A stretch of DNA of 23,244 bases from Anaerolineae bacterium (lineage in GTDB: Bacteria > Chloroflexota > Anaerolineae > JACIWR01): assembly GCA_021162125.1 (NCBI GenBank), contig JAGGZG010000358.1, positions 1 through 23,244 on the forward strand. Reading direction: 5' to 3'. Shown piece after piece: positions 1-8,228 of this stretch (its first letter is position 1; each line of letters starts with the position of its first letter). The position numbers were made by a program, and so were the translations under genes. A model generated the notes under the pieces. That model saw only the letters and a list, made by a program, of their open reading frames with translations. It did no database searches and had not been told where the DNA came from.

Positions 1-28
1 GCTATTTGCCCTCGAAACCCTAGTTTTA

Positions 29-79
29 GCCGGAATTTATCCGGCGCCGTTCTGTAGCCCGGCGATTTCATCGCCGGGC
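29..79. repeat. Two tandem short hairpins (REP-like)
   Basis: Two palindromes sit side by side. GCCGGA (29-34) pairs with TCCGGC (40-45) around a 5-nt loop, and GCCCGGCGAT (57-66) pairs perfectly with ATCGCCGGGC (70-79) around a 3-nt loop. No U-tract follows, so a rho-independent terminator is unlikely. Paired GC-rich hairpins in non-coding DNA next to a decayed gene suggest a dispersed REP-like element, but only one copy of this form is visible here. Confidence 0.5.
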
Positions 80-115
80 GGGGGCACAAAAGTGTCAACC
101 TATTTCAGCCCATAA

Positions 116-657
116 TTGAACCATCCCAATGCTCGACAGTTCAATTTGCTTGCCTGGCTGGATGCCGAGCAGTTGGAATTCGCCTTGCGCACGGCTGAGA
201 ACAACTTGCTCATTCGCAATGAACTCTTCCCGGATGGCGAATATCCACTGGGCCAAGATGATGACGATTTTACGGTGATCAGCCAGGTAGATATTATTTC
301 CATCTTTGAGGAGATCACTGGGGTGCTGACTGTTTTGCTGGGTTCTATTGCGGCTATCTCGCTGCTGGTAGGCGGCATCGGCATCATGAACATCATGCTG
401 GTGTCGGTCACTGAGCGTACGCGGGAGATCGGCGTTCGGAAAGCAGTGGAGGTCAAACGGCGGGACATCCTGCTCCAGTTTCTCGTCGAGGCGGTAGCTT
501 TATCCTTGATCGGGGGCTTCGTGGGCATTGGCCTGGGGAGGTGGGCGCGTACGTTATCTCCAGGTTGGCAGAAAGTCTGGAGACGGTGGTTTCGTTGAAA
601 GCCTTTCTGCTGGCTACAGGTTTATCGGTGGCGGTAATCTTTTTAAGAAAATTCTAG
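116..657 (+). pseudogene. MacB-type ABC permease remnant, 5'-truncated and frameshifted
   Basis: The reading frame from about 150 to 537 encodes the last part of a MacB/FtsX-type permease. It covers the end of the extracytoplasmic domain (DDDDFTVISQVDI), one membrane helix and the hallmark GGIGIMNIMLVSVTERTREIG. It aligns with residues of about 240-370 of the intact permease at 2584-3846. The N-terminal half is absent. Around 538-541 the homology moves to another frame, where VGAYVISRLAESLETVVSL and ATGLSVAVIF continue the alignment until a stop at 655-657. The final segment of the family (YPATRAARLNPIDALRYE in the paralogue) is also missing. A conserved glycine in the RKAVGAKRR motif has become glutamate (RKAVEVKRR). 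No convincing start or ribosome site is present. It is best read as the tail of a dead tandem copy of the downstream permease. Confidence 0.8.
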
Positions 658-1023
658 GGATTTTATACCGTTTTACTAATCTTTTTCCTTGATTCGTGTG
701 GTATAATTTAAGGAGCGATGGCTTGATGGGTTTTTGTAACTCCGCAATCACAGGAGCCCACGTATTGAGTTTCGTGAGATCCACTTCACCCATTGCACTT
801 ACTCCGCCGAAATGCCCAACTCCTGCAAGGAGAGTCGAGGAGAGTTGCCCGCCCTGAAGTCTGTGGCGGTTTTTTCAAGTTGGATGGCTCGGCGAGGCAC
901 CTCTACGTCGGGGTTGAAGTAACGCTGGTAAACGAGAGAAGATTCAGGTGAAGGATTACAAAGTGAAAAGGGGGCAGCCGTTCGCGCCCTCATTCGAGAG
1001 GACATAGTCAGGGAGGATGTTTA
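658..1023 (+). other. Intergenic region / leader of the adaptor gene
   Basis: This stretch of 366 bp lies between the permease remnant and the MacA-like gene. It contains a good extended -10 promoter near 699-707, so transcripts of the adaptor gene could carry an untranslated leader of roughly 300 nt. I see no recognisable riboswitch, terminator or RNA gene. A 68-codon minus-strand reading frame (799-1005) has no ribosome site and no family resemblance, and is not called. Confidence 0.5.
699..707 (+). promoter_or_regulatory. Extended -10 promoter element
   Basis: TGG followed by TATAAT (702-707) makes a consensus extended -10. The hexamer 17 bp upstream (679-684, ATCTTT) is a poor -35, which an extended -10 can tolerate. 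It precedes the adaptor gene by about 310 bp and no other gene lies between. Confidence 0.5.
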
Positions 1024-2568
1024 ATGAGCCGGAGGAGCATTGTTATCATCGTTGTGCTCGTAATCCTAGCGATCTTGGCCGTGCTGGCCTATCGGTACTA
1101 CTATCATAGCAGCAGTCCAACGGACGAGGCCGAGTGGGAGGTCGTCAGTGTAAAACGGGGTGATCTGGAGACCAATGTGAGTGCTACTGGCAGCATTGCT
1201 GCCAAGTCGGAGGTATCACTGTCTTTCAAGACAGCAGGGCGGGTAGCGGAGGTCCTGGTGACCGAGGGCGAGAGAGTCACCAGGGGCCAGGTTTTGGCAC
1301 GCTTGGATACCCAGGACCTCGATCTGCAGGTTGCACAGGCCCAGGCGAGCCTGGATAGCAGCCTGGCGCAGTTGAAACAAGTGCAGGCTGGCCCTAGCAA
1401 GGAGGACATTGCTGCAGCGGAGGCCAATCTGGCGAGTGCGCAAGCGAACCTGGAGAAGGTTCAGGAGGGTCCTTCTGACGCGGAGATAGCTGCTGCGGAG
1501 GCATCTCTCGCGGCTGCGCAAGATGCTTACCAGCGGCTTTTGACCAGCCCGAGCGAGGAGGATCTCCGTCGTGCGGAGCTCATGGTAGAGCAAGCTCGCA
1601 TAAACCTGTGGATGGCGCAGATCGAGCGGGACTCGATGGGTGGGATCGACGTTGCCGAGGCAAAGGTCGGGAGCATGGAGGTGGCACTGGAGTTGGCCAA
1701 ACTTGACCTCCAGCAGGTGAAAGATGGGCCCACGGCGGCGGAGATAAAGAACGCGGCCGCACAGGTGGAACAGGCTCGTGACTACCTGGAGAAGCTGCGA
1801 GCCAGCCCTACCGCTCGCGACATAGCGGCTGCTCAGGCTCAGGTGGCTGCGGCTCAGGCGGAATTGGCCAGGCTGAAAAATTCTCCCACAGACGAAGAAC
1901 TGGCCATCGCCCAGGCCCGGGTGAATCAAGCTCGTGCTGCCCTGGATCAAGCGCAGGCTGCCCTGGATGGGGCCACGCTCATTGCTCCCTTTGATGGCGT
2001 GGTAGCCGTGGTAGGGGCTGACGCCGATGAGTTCGTGATGGCCAACATGCCCATGATCGTTCTGGCAGACACTTCCAGCTATCACATTATGGCCAGCATA
2101 GACGAAGCTGATATCGGTAGCGTCACGGAGGGCCAGGAGGTAGTCCTGACACTGGATGCTTTCCCTGACGCGGAACTAAAGGGGGTGGTATCCGTAATCC
2201 CGTCCGTCTCGACGATGGATGGAGGTGTGGTGTCTTACGATGTGCGCATTGAGATTCAGCCCACGGATTTGGAGTTGCGCGCAGGGATGACGGCTAATGC
2301 CACCATCGTCACGGCGCGGCGAGAGGGGGTACTATTGGTGCCCAACCAGGCCATTGCCATCAACGAAGAGACTGGGCAGAAATATGTGGAGAAGGTAACG
2401 GACAGAGGAATAATTCCAGTGGAGATTAAGACCGGTTTGACTAACGAGTTGGTCAGTGAAGTGACACAGGGTTTGGAAGAGGGGGATCAGGTGGTTGTGA
2501 GGAGTACCTCTTATCGGGAGCGGTTCCGTGAGATGATGCGCTCCACCTTTTCACAAGACCAGCAGTAA
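1024..2568 (+). CDS. MacA/HlyD-like membrane-fusion (adaptor) protein with 26-residue helical repeats
   Basis: This is the extracytoplasmic adaptor subunit of a MacAB-type ABC export or envelope complex, 514 residues long. One N-terminal membrane segment (about residues 6-23) anchors it. A split lipoyl/biotinyl-like domain follows (about 62-100, GRVAEVLVTEGERVTRGQVL, rejoined at about 317-350, ATLIAPFDGVVAVV), then beta-barrel and membrane-proximal regions to the C-terminus. Between the lipoyl halves is a long helical hairpin built from repeats opening with [GS]P[ST]xx[DE][IL]. Turns start at residues 123, 149, 175, 235, 261 and 287, so the spacing is exactly 26 residues apart from one 60-residue unit in the middle. 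A clear ribosome site (GGAGGAT, 1012-1018) supports the ATG. The permease gene follows 15 bp downstream, so the two are almost certainly co-transcribed. No ATPase gene is adjacent. The transported substrate is unknown. Confidence 0.88.
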   Translation: MSRRSIVIIVVLVILAILAVLAYRYYYHSSSPTDEAEWEVVSVKRGDLETNVSATGSIAAKSEVSLSFKTAGRVAEVLVTEGERVTRGQVLARLDTQDLDLQVAQAQASLDSSLAQLKQVQAGPSKEDIAAAEANLASAQANLEKVQEGPSDAEIAAAEASLAAAQDAYQRLLTSPSEEDLRRAELMVEQARINLWMAQIERDSMGGIDVAEAKVGSMEVALELAKLDLQQVKDGPTAAEIKNAAAQVEQARDYLEKLRASPTARDIAAAQAQVAAAQAELARLKNSPTDEELAIAQARVNQARAALDQAQAALDGATLIAPFDGVVAVVGADADEFVMANMPMIVLADTSSYHIMASIDEADIGSVTEGQEVVLTLDAFPDAELKGVVSVIPSVSTMDGGVVSYDVRIEIQPTDLELRAGMTANATIVTARREGVLLVPNQAIAINEETGQKYVEKVTDRGIIPVEIKTGLTNELVSEVTQGLEEGDQVVVRSTSYRERFREMMRSTFSQDQQ

Positions 2569-2583
2569 GGAGGAGCTTGTGCG

Positions 2584-3846
2584 ATGAATCTGCTGGAGAG
2601 TTTGAATATCGCGTTACGTGCGCTGGCCGTCAACAAAATGCGTGCCGGGCTGACGATGCTGGGCATTATCATTGGCATCAGCGCGGTCATCATCCTGGTC
2701 TCGGTGGGACAGGGTGTTCAGGCCGCGGTGGGCGAGCAGATGAAAGGCATCGGTTCCAATTTGGTCTTCGTGATGCCGGGTGAATTGGAGGCCAGCAACA
2801 CCAGCATGCGCAGCAACTTTCTGCGCAGTGTTAATGTTTCGACCCTGACTTACGGTGATGCACTGGCTATGGCTGATCGGACAAATGTGCCTGACCTGCT
2901 CAGTGTGGCCCCTGAGTTCGTGGGTTCCGGCAAGGTGGTTTACGGCAACAAGAACACCCAAACTACTATCAGTGGTGTGACGCCGGAATTTCAGGTCGTA
3001 CGCAATTTTTGGGTCGTCGCGGGTGACTTCATCAGTCACAACGATGTGCGCACCAAAGCTCGGGTGGCAGTGCTCGGCCAAAAGGTGCTGGAGGATCTGT
3101 TCCCCACCGGCATAAACCCTCTAGGCCAAACTATCAAGATCAACCGGGTGCCCTTCCGGGTGATCGGTATCATGGAGGAAAAAGCGTCTTCGTCTTTCAG
3201 CGATGATAATGACGTCGTTTACATTCCTTTGTCCACGTCACAGACCCGGTTATTTGGCGGGCGCGATATATCGGGTGATTACACCGTATCGGTCATCTAT
3301 GCAAAGGCAACCGATGAATCACGCCTGGACGCGGCTCGAGACCAGATCGTCCGCCTGCTGCGGCGGCGGCATGGACTGATTTACAGCACGGACAAGGATG
3401 ACTTCTCCGTTCTGACCCAGAAAGACATAGCCACCGTGCTGGATAACCTGACCGCTATTCTCACCGCTTTCCTGGGGCTCATCGCCACGGTGTCTCTCGT
3501 CGTAGGTGGCATTGGGATTATGAACATCATGCTGGTCTCCGTCACAGAACGGACCAGGGAGATCGGCATTCGTAAGGCGGTGGGCGCTAAGCGGCGGGCT
3601 ATCTTGATGCAGTTTCTCATCGAGGCCATTGTGCTCAGCCTGATAGGCGGGTTTATCGGTATCTCTATCGGCGTTATAGGCACCGTGGTCATCTCCAGCG
3701 CCGTGAAAGGTCTGAATACCTACATCTCGCCATCAACAATTGCTTTGGCAACGGGGTTCTCGATGGTTGTTGGCCTGTTCTTTGGCATCTATCCAGCTAC
3801 GCGAGCCGCACGACTCAACCCTATTGACGCTCTCCGCTACGAATAG
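2584..3846 (+). CDS. MacB-like ABC transporter permease (FtsX family), without ATPase domain
   Basis: This is the membrane subunit of a MacB/LolCE-type (type VII, mechanotransmission) ABC system, 420 residues. It has the standard order: an N-terminal membrane helix (about 24-45, LGIIIGISAVIILVSVGQG), a large extracytoplasmic MacB_PCD domain (about 50-270), then three C-terminal helices of the FtsX domain. The family signature GGIGIMNIMLVSVTERTREIGIRKAVGAKRR and the terminal YPATRAARLNPIDALRYE are intact. E. coli MacB carries its ATPase in the same chain; here only the permease part is present, as is usual outside Proteobacteria. AAGGAGGAGC just upstream supports the ATG. It follows the adaptor by 15 bp. 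The nearest candidate ATPase is the orphan gene at 11098-11814. The substrate cannot be told from sequence. Confidence 0.9.
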   Translation: MNLLESLNIALRALAVNKMRAGLTMLGIIIGISAVIILVSVGQGVQAAVGEQMKGIGSNLVFVMPGELEASNTSMRSNFLRSVNVSTLTYGDALAMADRTNVPDLLSVAPEFVGSGKVVYGNKNTQTTISGVTPEFQVVRNFWVVAGDFISHNDVRTKARVAVLGQKVLEDLFPTGINPLGQTIKINRVPFRVIGIMEEKASSSFSDDNDVVYIPLSTSQTRLFGGRDISGDYTVSVIYAKATDESRLDAARDQIVRLLRRRHGLIYSTDKDDFSVLTQKDIATVLDNLTAILTAFLGLIATVSLVVGGIGIMNIMLVSVTERTREIGIRKAVGAKRRAILMQFLIEAIVLSLIGGFIGISIGVIGTVVISSAVKGLNTYISPSTIALATGFSMVVGLFFGIYPATRAARLNPIDALRYE

Positions 3847-3895
3847 AACGGCCAGCAGCGTCAAAGCCCCTCACAACTGACAGGAGGGGGAACAG

Positions 3896-5179
3896 ATGAA
3901 TAGGGTTGGGAGAAGACTCTGTGGAGCAACTTTGTTGCTCCTACTGGGCACAATGGTCTGGTTGATGGGGTACACAGCCAGACCGCAAGCAGCAGCCGAT
4001 CCACAGTTGCCTGGCCCCTGTACCACAAACCACCGGCAAGTCACCGTCAACGGCCGGGAAACGCATATCTACTACCCCACTAGCTGTACGGGGTGGGTCA
4101 GCGCGCCCTATCCGGGCATCGCCTTCGCCCACGGGTTCAGCATGTTCGGGCTCTCCGACGGGGCGGCCGATAACGCAGGCAACGGCGAGCACCTGGCCAG
4201 TTGGGGCTACGTGGTGGCCATCCCCAAACTGACTGATGACGTCGAGGAACGGATCACGGACATTCAGGCTGTGTTGACCTACCTGGAAACGGAGACCGAC
4301 TCACCGGGATCCTTTCTCTATCAAAAAGTGGATACCAATCGCCTGGCACTGGCTGGTCACTCCTTCGGCGGGGCAACCGTTCTGGCCGTGAGTGCTCAAG
4401 ATGCGCGGGTGAAAGCGGTGGTGGCCCTGGACCCGGTCTACCATCAGGGCGGGCCTGGTGATAATCCCGAGATATGGGACCCCGATGTTGAAGGACCGAA
4501 GATCACCGCGCCGACCTGCATTCTAGGAGCGCCGGCAAGCAATTGTAACTCAGAGGCTGATTATGCGGAGATATATCCGTTCGTTGGCTCGACTCACAAG
4601 GCGACGTTCGTCATCGTGGGAGCCAGCCATTGTGACTTCTCAGACCCGGGTAATTCCCTCTGTAGTTTTGTCTGCGATGGCGATACGGATCCGGCCAGGA
4701 CGCGGTTGGTCCAGAAGTACATGACTGCCTGGTTCAACTACTACTTGCACTACGACACGGATTACTATGATTACCTGTATGGCACGGAGGCAGACAGCGA
4801 CATCGCCAATGGCCTCATAGAGCGCCAGGTGGACACGGCCCCCCGGAATGTGACCGCCACCGGTCAATACAAGGCAGTGTTGCTGGAATGGACGTTGTAT
4901 GACCATCCTATCATCGCTGGATACAATGTCTACCGTCGCCAGACCGATCAGACCTATCCCTCTACTCCCCAAATCCACACCGGGCCAACGAGCAGCCACC
5001 TTGACGAAGGTCTGGCTGGGGGAGAGACCTACTTTTACACTTTGTGCAGCCGTGATGCAGCAGGGCACGAGCACCAGTTGTCGTATGAGGTCAGCGCAAC
5101 GACCACCCCACAGGTGGCCCCGGGACCCGGACTGGGGGCTCAACTATACCTGCCAATCGTTCTCAAAAACTGGCAGTGA
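3896..5179 (+). CDS. Secreted alpha/beta hydrolase with Fn3 domain and C-terminal LYLPIVLK motif
   Basis: This is a predicted exported esterase of 427 residues. A signal peptide (about 1-34, hydrophobic core ATLLLLLGTMVWLMG) leads into an alpha/beta-hydrolase domain of the chlorophyllase / PAF-acetylhydrolase / PETase-like type. The nucleophile elbow is GHSFGG (154-159, Ser156), the probable acid is Asp179 (ALDPVY) and the probable base is His245 (GASHCDF). AHGF at 78-81 fits the oxyanion-hole strand. Eight cysteines follow the signal peptide, compatible with disulfides outside the cell. Residues about 315-405 form a fibronectin type III-like domain (APRNVTATG... GYNVYRR... YFYTLCSRDAAG). The chain ends in LYLPIVLKNWQ, a type of tail I associate with Chloroflexota exported proteins. 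AGGAGGGGGAACAG precedes the ATG. It lies 49 bp after the permease gene and may share its transcript. The natural ester substrate is unknown. Confidence 0.85.
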   Translation: MNRVGRRLCGATLLLLLGTMVWLMGYTARPQAAADPQLPGPCTTNHRQVTVNGRETHIYYPTSCTGWVSAPYPGIAFAHGFSMFGLSDGAADNAGNGEHLASWGYVVAIPKLTDDVEERITDIQAVLTYLETETDSPGSFLYQKVDTNRLALAGHSFGGATVLAVSAQDARVKAVVALDPVYHQGGPGDNPEIWDPDVEGPKITAPTCILGAPASNCNSEADYAEIYPFVGSTHKATFVIVGASHCDFSDPGNSLCSFVCDGDTDPARTRLVQKYMTAWFNYYLHYDTDYYDYLYGTEADSDIANGLIERQVDTAPRNVTATGQYKAVLLEWTLYDHPIIAGYNVYRRQTDQTYPSTPQIHTGPTSSHLDEGLAGGETYFYTLCSRDAAGHEHQLSYEVSATTTPQVAPGPGLGAQLYLPIVLKNWQ

Positions 5180-5701
5180 TGAGTGGCCAGTCAGTGTCAT
5201 TAAGATAAGACCTCCGAGGTCTCCGGTGGAGACTCACAGGTGCAAATTATGCCGTATTTGCTGCAGATTTCCGTCGCGCAAGGGTCACACAAGACCTCGG
5301 AGGTCTGGGTGATTCCTTAACTTAATGACATTGAGTGGCTGGTGGGCGCGTATGAGACGTATGAAACTTGAGTGCTCTGGAAGTGATGCCCTGTTTATGC
5401 CGTCCTCTACCTGCCAATGGGCCGTGATGTATGTTGTGTGTTCCATCCCGTCACGCAACACGTGACGCGCGACGCGACTTGGAGCGTCAAAAGTGCACAT
5501 CGGGCCCGGCTCTGTTTTCATTGAAGAAAGCCTTTCGCAATTCGTTCAGATTAGTAGCAAGAGCCATCCTTCGGCGAGCTCAAGACGTACCCTGGGCGGA
5601 GCGCGGTCGAAGGATGACTCCTCGCTCAATGTGACACACTTCGGTTGAATTACGAAAGGGCCTCAGAATCGAATTGAGCTGAGCGTACAAGGAGGTCACC
5701 G
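5180..5701. other. Gene-free intergenic region rich in inverted repeats
   Basis: No credible gene is present in these 522 bp. The left third is the MITE-like element at 5187-5338. Further right are a short palindrome, GTCACG (5450-5455) with CGTGAC (5461-5466), and a 9-bp inverted repeat, CATCCTTCG (5565-5573) with CGAAGGATG (5608-5616). The latter resembles widespread dispersed repeats of the CATCCTTCG type. An AAGGAGGTCACC ribosome site for the next gene closes the region. I could not find a convincing sigma-70 promoter for that gene. Confidence 0.6.
5187..5338. mobile_element. MITE-like non-autonomous element with 18-bp inverted ends
   Basis: The ends 5187-5204 (CCAGTCAGTGTCATTAAG) and 5321-5338 (inverted CCACTCAATGTCATTAAG) match at 16 of 18 positions. 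Inside each end is a 15-bp palindrome, AGACCTCCGAGGTCT at 5208-5222 and its reverse complement at 5292-5306. The element is about 152 bp and encodes nothing. An 11-bp stretch beginning TGAGTGGC occurs at 5180-5190 and again at 5332-5342 in direct orientation with one difference. It could be a target duplication, although it overlaps the inverted ends as drawn. The family of the mobilising transposase is not identifiable here. Confidence 0.5.
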
Positions 5702-8200
5702 ATGAGCCGCTATGTGAGATTGTTAGGGGATAAGGCGGCGTTGTCGCTTGCCGTGGCTGGCGGCAAGGGGGCCGGTTTGGCCTGGTTGCACAGGCAGGGC
5801 TTCAATGTCCCCGCAGGTTTCATCGTTACTTCGAAAGCGTTCCGGGCCTTTCTCGCTGCTTTTGGCATCGAGGTACTGGCTCGACGAGAGGAATGGACCC
5901 AGGGTGATGTAGAGCGCATTCATGAGTTCATCATGGCCTGTCGTATCCCGGACAATCTGACGTGCTCCATCACGAAAGCCTACCGCAAGCTCGGCGGGCG
6001 GGTGGCCGTCCGTTCTTCCATGGTAGGCGAAGATACACACGCCGCTTCCTTCGCCGGACAGCTTGATACTATCCTGAATGTGGAGGGGGAAGAGGAGCTG
6101 CTGAAAGCTGTGAAGGCGTGCTGGGCGTCGGTGTTTAACTGGCGTTTGTTGCGCTATTTGACCGAGCGCGAGGCCGTCTCGCTGGGTGTTCTGCTGGAGT
6201 CCTTTTCGATAGCGGTCGTAGTACAGCGAATGGTGGATGCCAGGGCGGCCGGCGTGGCTTTCAGCGCAGACCCGGTGACCGGCCAGTCCTGCGTTGTCGT
6301 CGAAGCCGCCCGTGGGTTGGGCGAGGCGGTAGTGCGGGGCCTGGTTGGGCCGGACCGGTACGTCGTGGATGCCCGTGGTGTCCTCGTCGAAGTCGCCCCT
6401 GCCCAGGAGGGAGCGCTGGTCCTTCAGGAAGATCAGGTGCTCCGCTTGGCAGACGTCGTGCGCGATATTGACATCCGGGCGGGCACTCCCCAGGATGTCG
6501 AGTGGGCGTGGGACGGGGCCGATTTCCACATCCTCCAAAGCCGTCCCATCACCTCGCTGATAGGGCGCAGGGTCTACTCCAACCGGGTGGTCTCGGAGTA
6601 TGTGCCGGGCCTCATCAAACCGCTGGTGTGGTCTACGAACACAACCTCAATGCTGAAAAACGTGTTCGGTCGAATATTCACCGAACTCCTGGGACCCAAC
6701 GACATTGACTTTACGTTAATAGCCAGGCGCATCCATTCCCGGATCTACGCCGACACCACCATGTTCGGCGAACTATTCGAGCGTATTGGTTTGCCGGCTA
6801 ATTTTTTCGAGATGATTTCGCGTGACGAGCGGGCTGGCCGACGGCGGCCACCGTTCAACCTGAGAATGCTGTGCACCCTCTTTCGTCTCACCCGTTTCGT
6901 ATGGCGTTACTCGCGGATAGCCGATGAGATCGCGGCCTTCGTTGAGCGGCATGATCGTGAGCTGGAACCCTATCGTCGTGCCGATTGGTCATCCGAGGAT
7001 CCCCGCAACTTACTGGTGCAGGTTGATAAGCTATCGCGTCTCCACGGCGAAGCACAGTGGGCCACCTTTATCGGCCCCATCAATATGATGATCCGTAACA
7101 GACTGCTGAACCGATTGGTGAAACGTTGGGCACCGGACGTAGTACCGAGTGACCTTATCCGGGGCTTGATAGGTCTGAAAGCGCTGGAGCCCAATGAGGA
7201 TCTACGTGCCCTGGCGGCGCAAGCCAGGGCGCTGGGGGATGGGATTCAGCGCCTTTTGGTTGAGGGGGATGACAAGACTATTCGAGCGGCCCTATCCACC
7301 TCAGACGAGGGCCGGGCGTTGGTGCGCCAGGTTGACGTTTTCTTGGATCGATATGGTTTTCTGAACAGCAATGGCACCGATTTCTCGCAGATGTCGTGGA
7401 TTGAGAATCCATCTCTCATCTGGCACTCCATTGGGCGCGCTGCCGCCGACCCGGTGGAATCCGTCACTGAAGACGTGGAAGCGGTCCGTGAGATGGCAAA
7501 AAAGCGCGTGCAGGCCGGTCTCAACCGGGTGCAGCGCTTGTTTTTTGATCGCCTGCTGGCGTCCACCATCACCTACATTGATTTGCGGGAGCGCAGCAGC
7601 TTACTGCTGTCCGAGAGCTCTTATCAGATGCGACGGATATTTCTAGCTGTGGCCGATCATTTTGTCGCGCGTGGCGTCCTGGGTCAGCGCGATGACATTT
7701 TTTATCTGACCTACGATGAGATCCGGCAACTGGTGGATGGCAAGGTGGAGAGCAAAGTGGTCCAAGAATGGGTCGCCACCCGGCGGGCGGAGATGGAAGC
7801 CGATGCTCAGCTTGAACTCCCTGACGTGATCTGCGGGAACTATGTGCCGACCCGCCCCATCATGCCGGCTGAGGATCAGGCAGTCCTGATCGGCATCAGC
7901 GGTAGTTCTGGCTGGGCGCAAGGTTACGCCCGTATCGTCCGCGATCCATCGGAAGCGCCGCTTACCCTGACCCGAGACGACGTCTTGGTCGTGCCTTTCA
8001 CCGATGTGGGCTGGACGCCACTGTTCCCCGGGGTTGGCGGCCTGGTCGCTGAGACCGGTGGACAACTGTCGCACAGCGCCATCGTGGCCCGTGAATACGG
8101 CCTGCCAGCCGTGGTCAGTGTGAAGAAAGCGACGCATCTCATCAGAGAGGGGCAGCAGATCATCGTGGATGGCGATGGTGGTATGGTTTATCTGAGATAG
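5702..8200 (+). CDS. PEP-synthase-like / rifampin-phosphotransferase-like dikinase, substrate unknown
   Basis: This is an 832-residue phosphotransferase of the pyruvate-phosphate-dikinase superfamily. The N-terminal ATP-grasp domain (about 1-290) opens with GGKGAGLAWL and contains AVRSSMVGEDTHAASFAGQ, the AGVAFSADPVTG loop and the closing QDVEWAWDGADFHILQSRPIT. A helical middle region (about 295-730) begins VYSNRVVSEYVPGLIKPLVW. The C-terminal swivelling phosphohistidine domain has GGQLSHSAIVAREYGLPAVV with the acceptor His791. The PEP/pyruvate-binding TIM barrel of true PpsA and PpdK is absent. This order and length match rifampin phosphotransferase (about 867 residues) and PigC-like proteins, in which ATP phosphorylates the histidine and the phosphate then moves to a substrate bound by the middle domain. 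The next gene, a PlsY-like acyltransferase 28 bp downstream, hints at a lipid or polyol acceptor instead of an antibiotic. AAGGAGGTCACC gives a strong ribosome site. Confidence 0.82.
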   Translation: MSRYVRLLGDKAALSLAVAGGKGAGLAWLHRQGFNVPAGFIVTSKAFRAFLAAFGIEVLARREEWTQGDVERIHEFIMACRIPDNLTCSITKAYRKLGGRVAVRSSMVGEDTHAASFAGQLDTILNVEGEEELLKAVKACWASVFNWRLLRYLTEREAVSLGVLLESFSIAVVVQRMVDARAAGVAFSADPVTGQSCVVVEAARGLGEAVVRGLVGPDRYVVDARGVLVEVAPAQEGALVLQEDQVLRLADVVRDIDIRAGTPQDVEWAWDGADFHILQSRPITSLIGRRVYSNRVVSEYVPGLIKPLVWSTNTTSMLKNVFGRIFTELLGPNDIDFTLIARRIHSRIYADTTMFGELFERIGLPANFFEMISRDERAGRRRPPFNLRMLCTLFRLTRFVWRYSRIADEIAAFVERHDRELEPYRRADWSSEDPRNLLVQVDKLSRLHGEAQWATFIGPINMMIRNRLLNRLVKRWAPDVVPSDLIRGLIGLKALEPNEDLRALAAQARALGDGIQRLLVEGDDKTIRAALSTSDEGRALVRQVDVFLDRYGFLNSNGTDFSQMSWIENPSLIWHSIGRAAADPVESVTEDVEAVREMAKKRVQAGLNRVQRLFFDRLLASTITYIDLRERSSLLLSESSYQMRRIFLAVADHFVARGVLGQRDDIFYLTYDEIRQLVDGKVESKVVQEWVATRRAEMEADAQLELPDVICGNYVPTRPIMPAEDQAVLIGISGSSGWAQGYARIVRDPSEAPLTLTRDDVLVVPFTDVGWTPLFPGVGGLVAETGGQLSHSAIVAREYGLPAVVSVKKATHLIREGQQIIVDGDGGMVYLR

Positions 8201-8228
8201 CTGATGAATTCAGGAAGGAGGTCGTCAC

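Noticed and set aside
799..1005. 68-codon minus-strand reading frame upstream of the adaptor gene
   Set aside because: No ribosome site, no promoter on that strand and no family resemblance; it lies in the probable leader of the plus-strand adaptor gene.
1390..1970. 78-bp periodicity that could be a minisatellite or CRISPR-like array
   Set aside because: The period is conserved only at protein level as a coiled-coil repeat; the DNA units differ widely and there are no spacers.
1216..2085. 289-codon minus-strand frame within the adaptor gene
   Set aside because: Antisense shadow of the repetitive, alanine-rich adaptor sequence; composition is not protein-like and no start signal is present.
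5395..5430. LYLPMG-like reading in the intergenic DNA, similar to the hydrolase C-terminal motif
   Set aside because: Only six residues match, the frame has no following stop at the right place and no upstream homology; likely chance.
5702..8200. Annotation as true phosphoenolpyruvate synthase or as rifampin resistance
   Set aside because: The PEP/pyruvate-binding barrel needed for PpsA is missing, and overall architecture alone does not establish rifampin as substrate.
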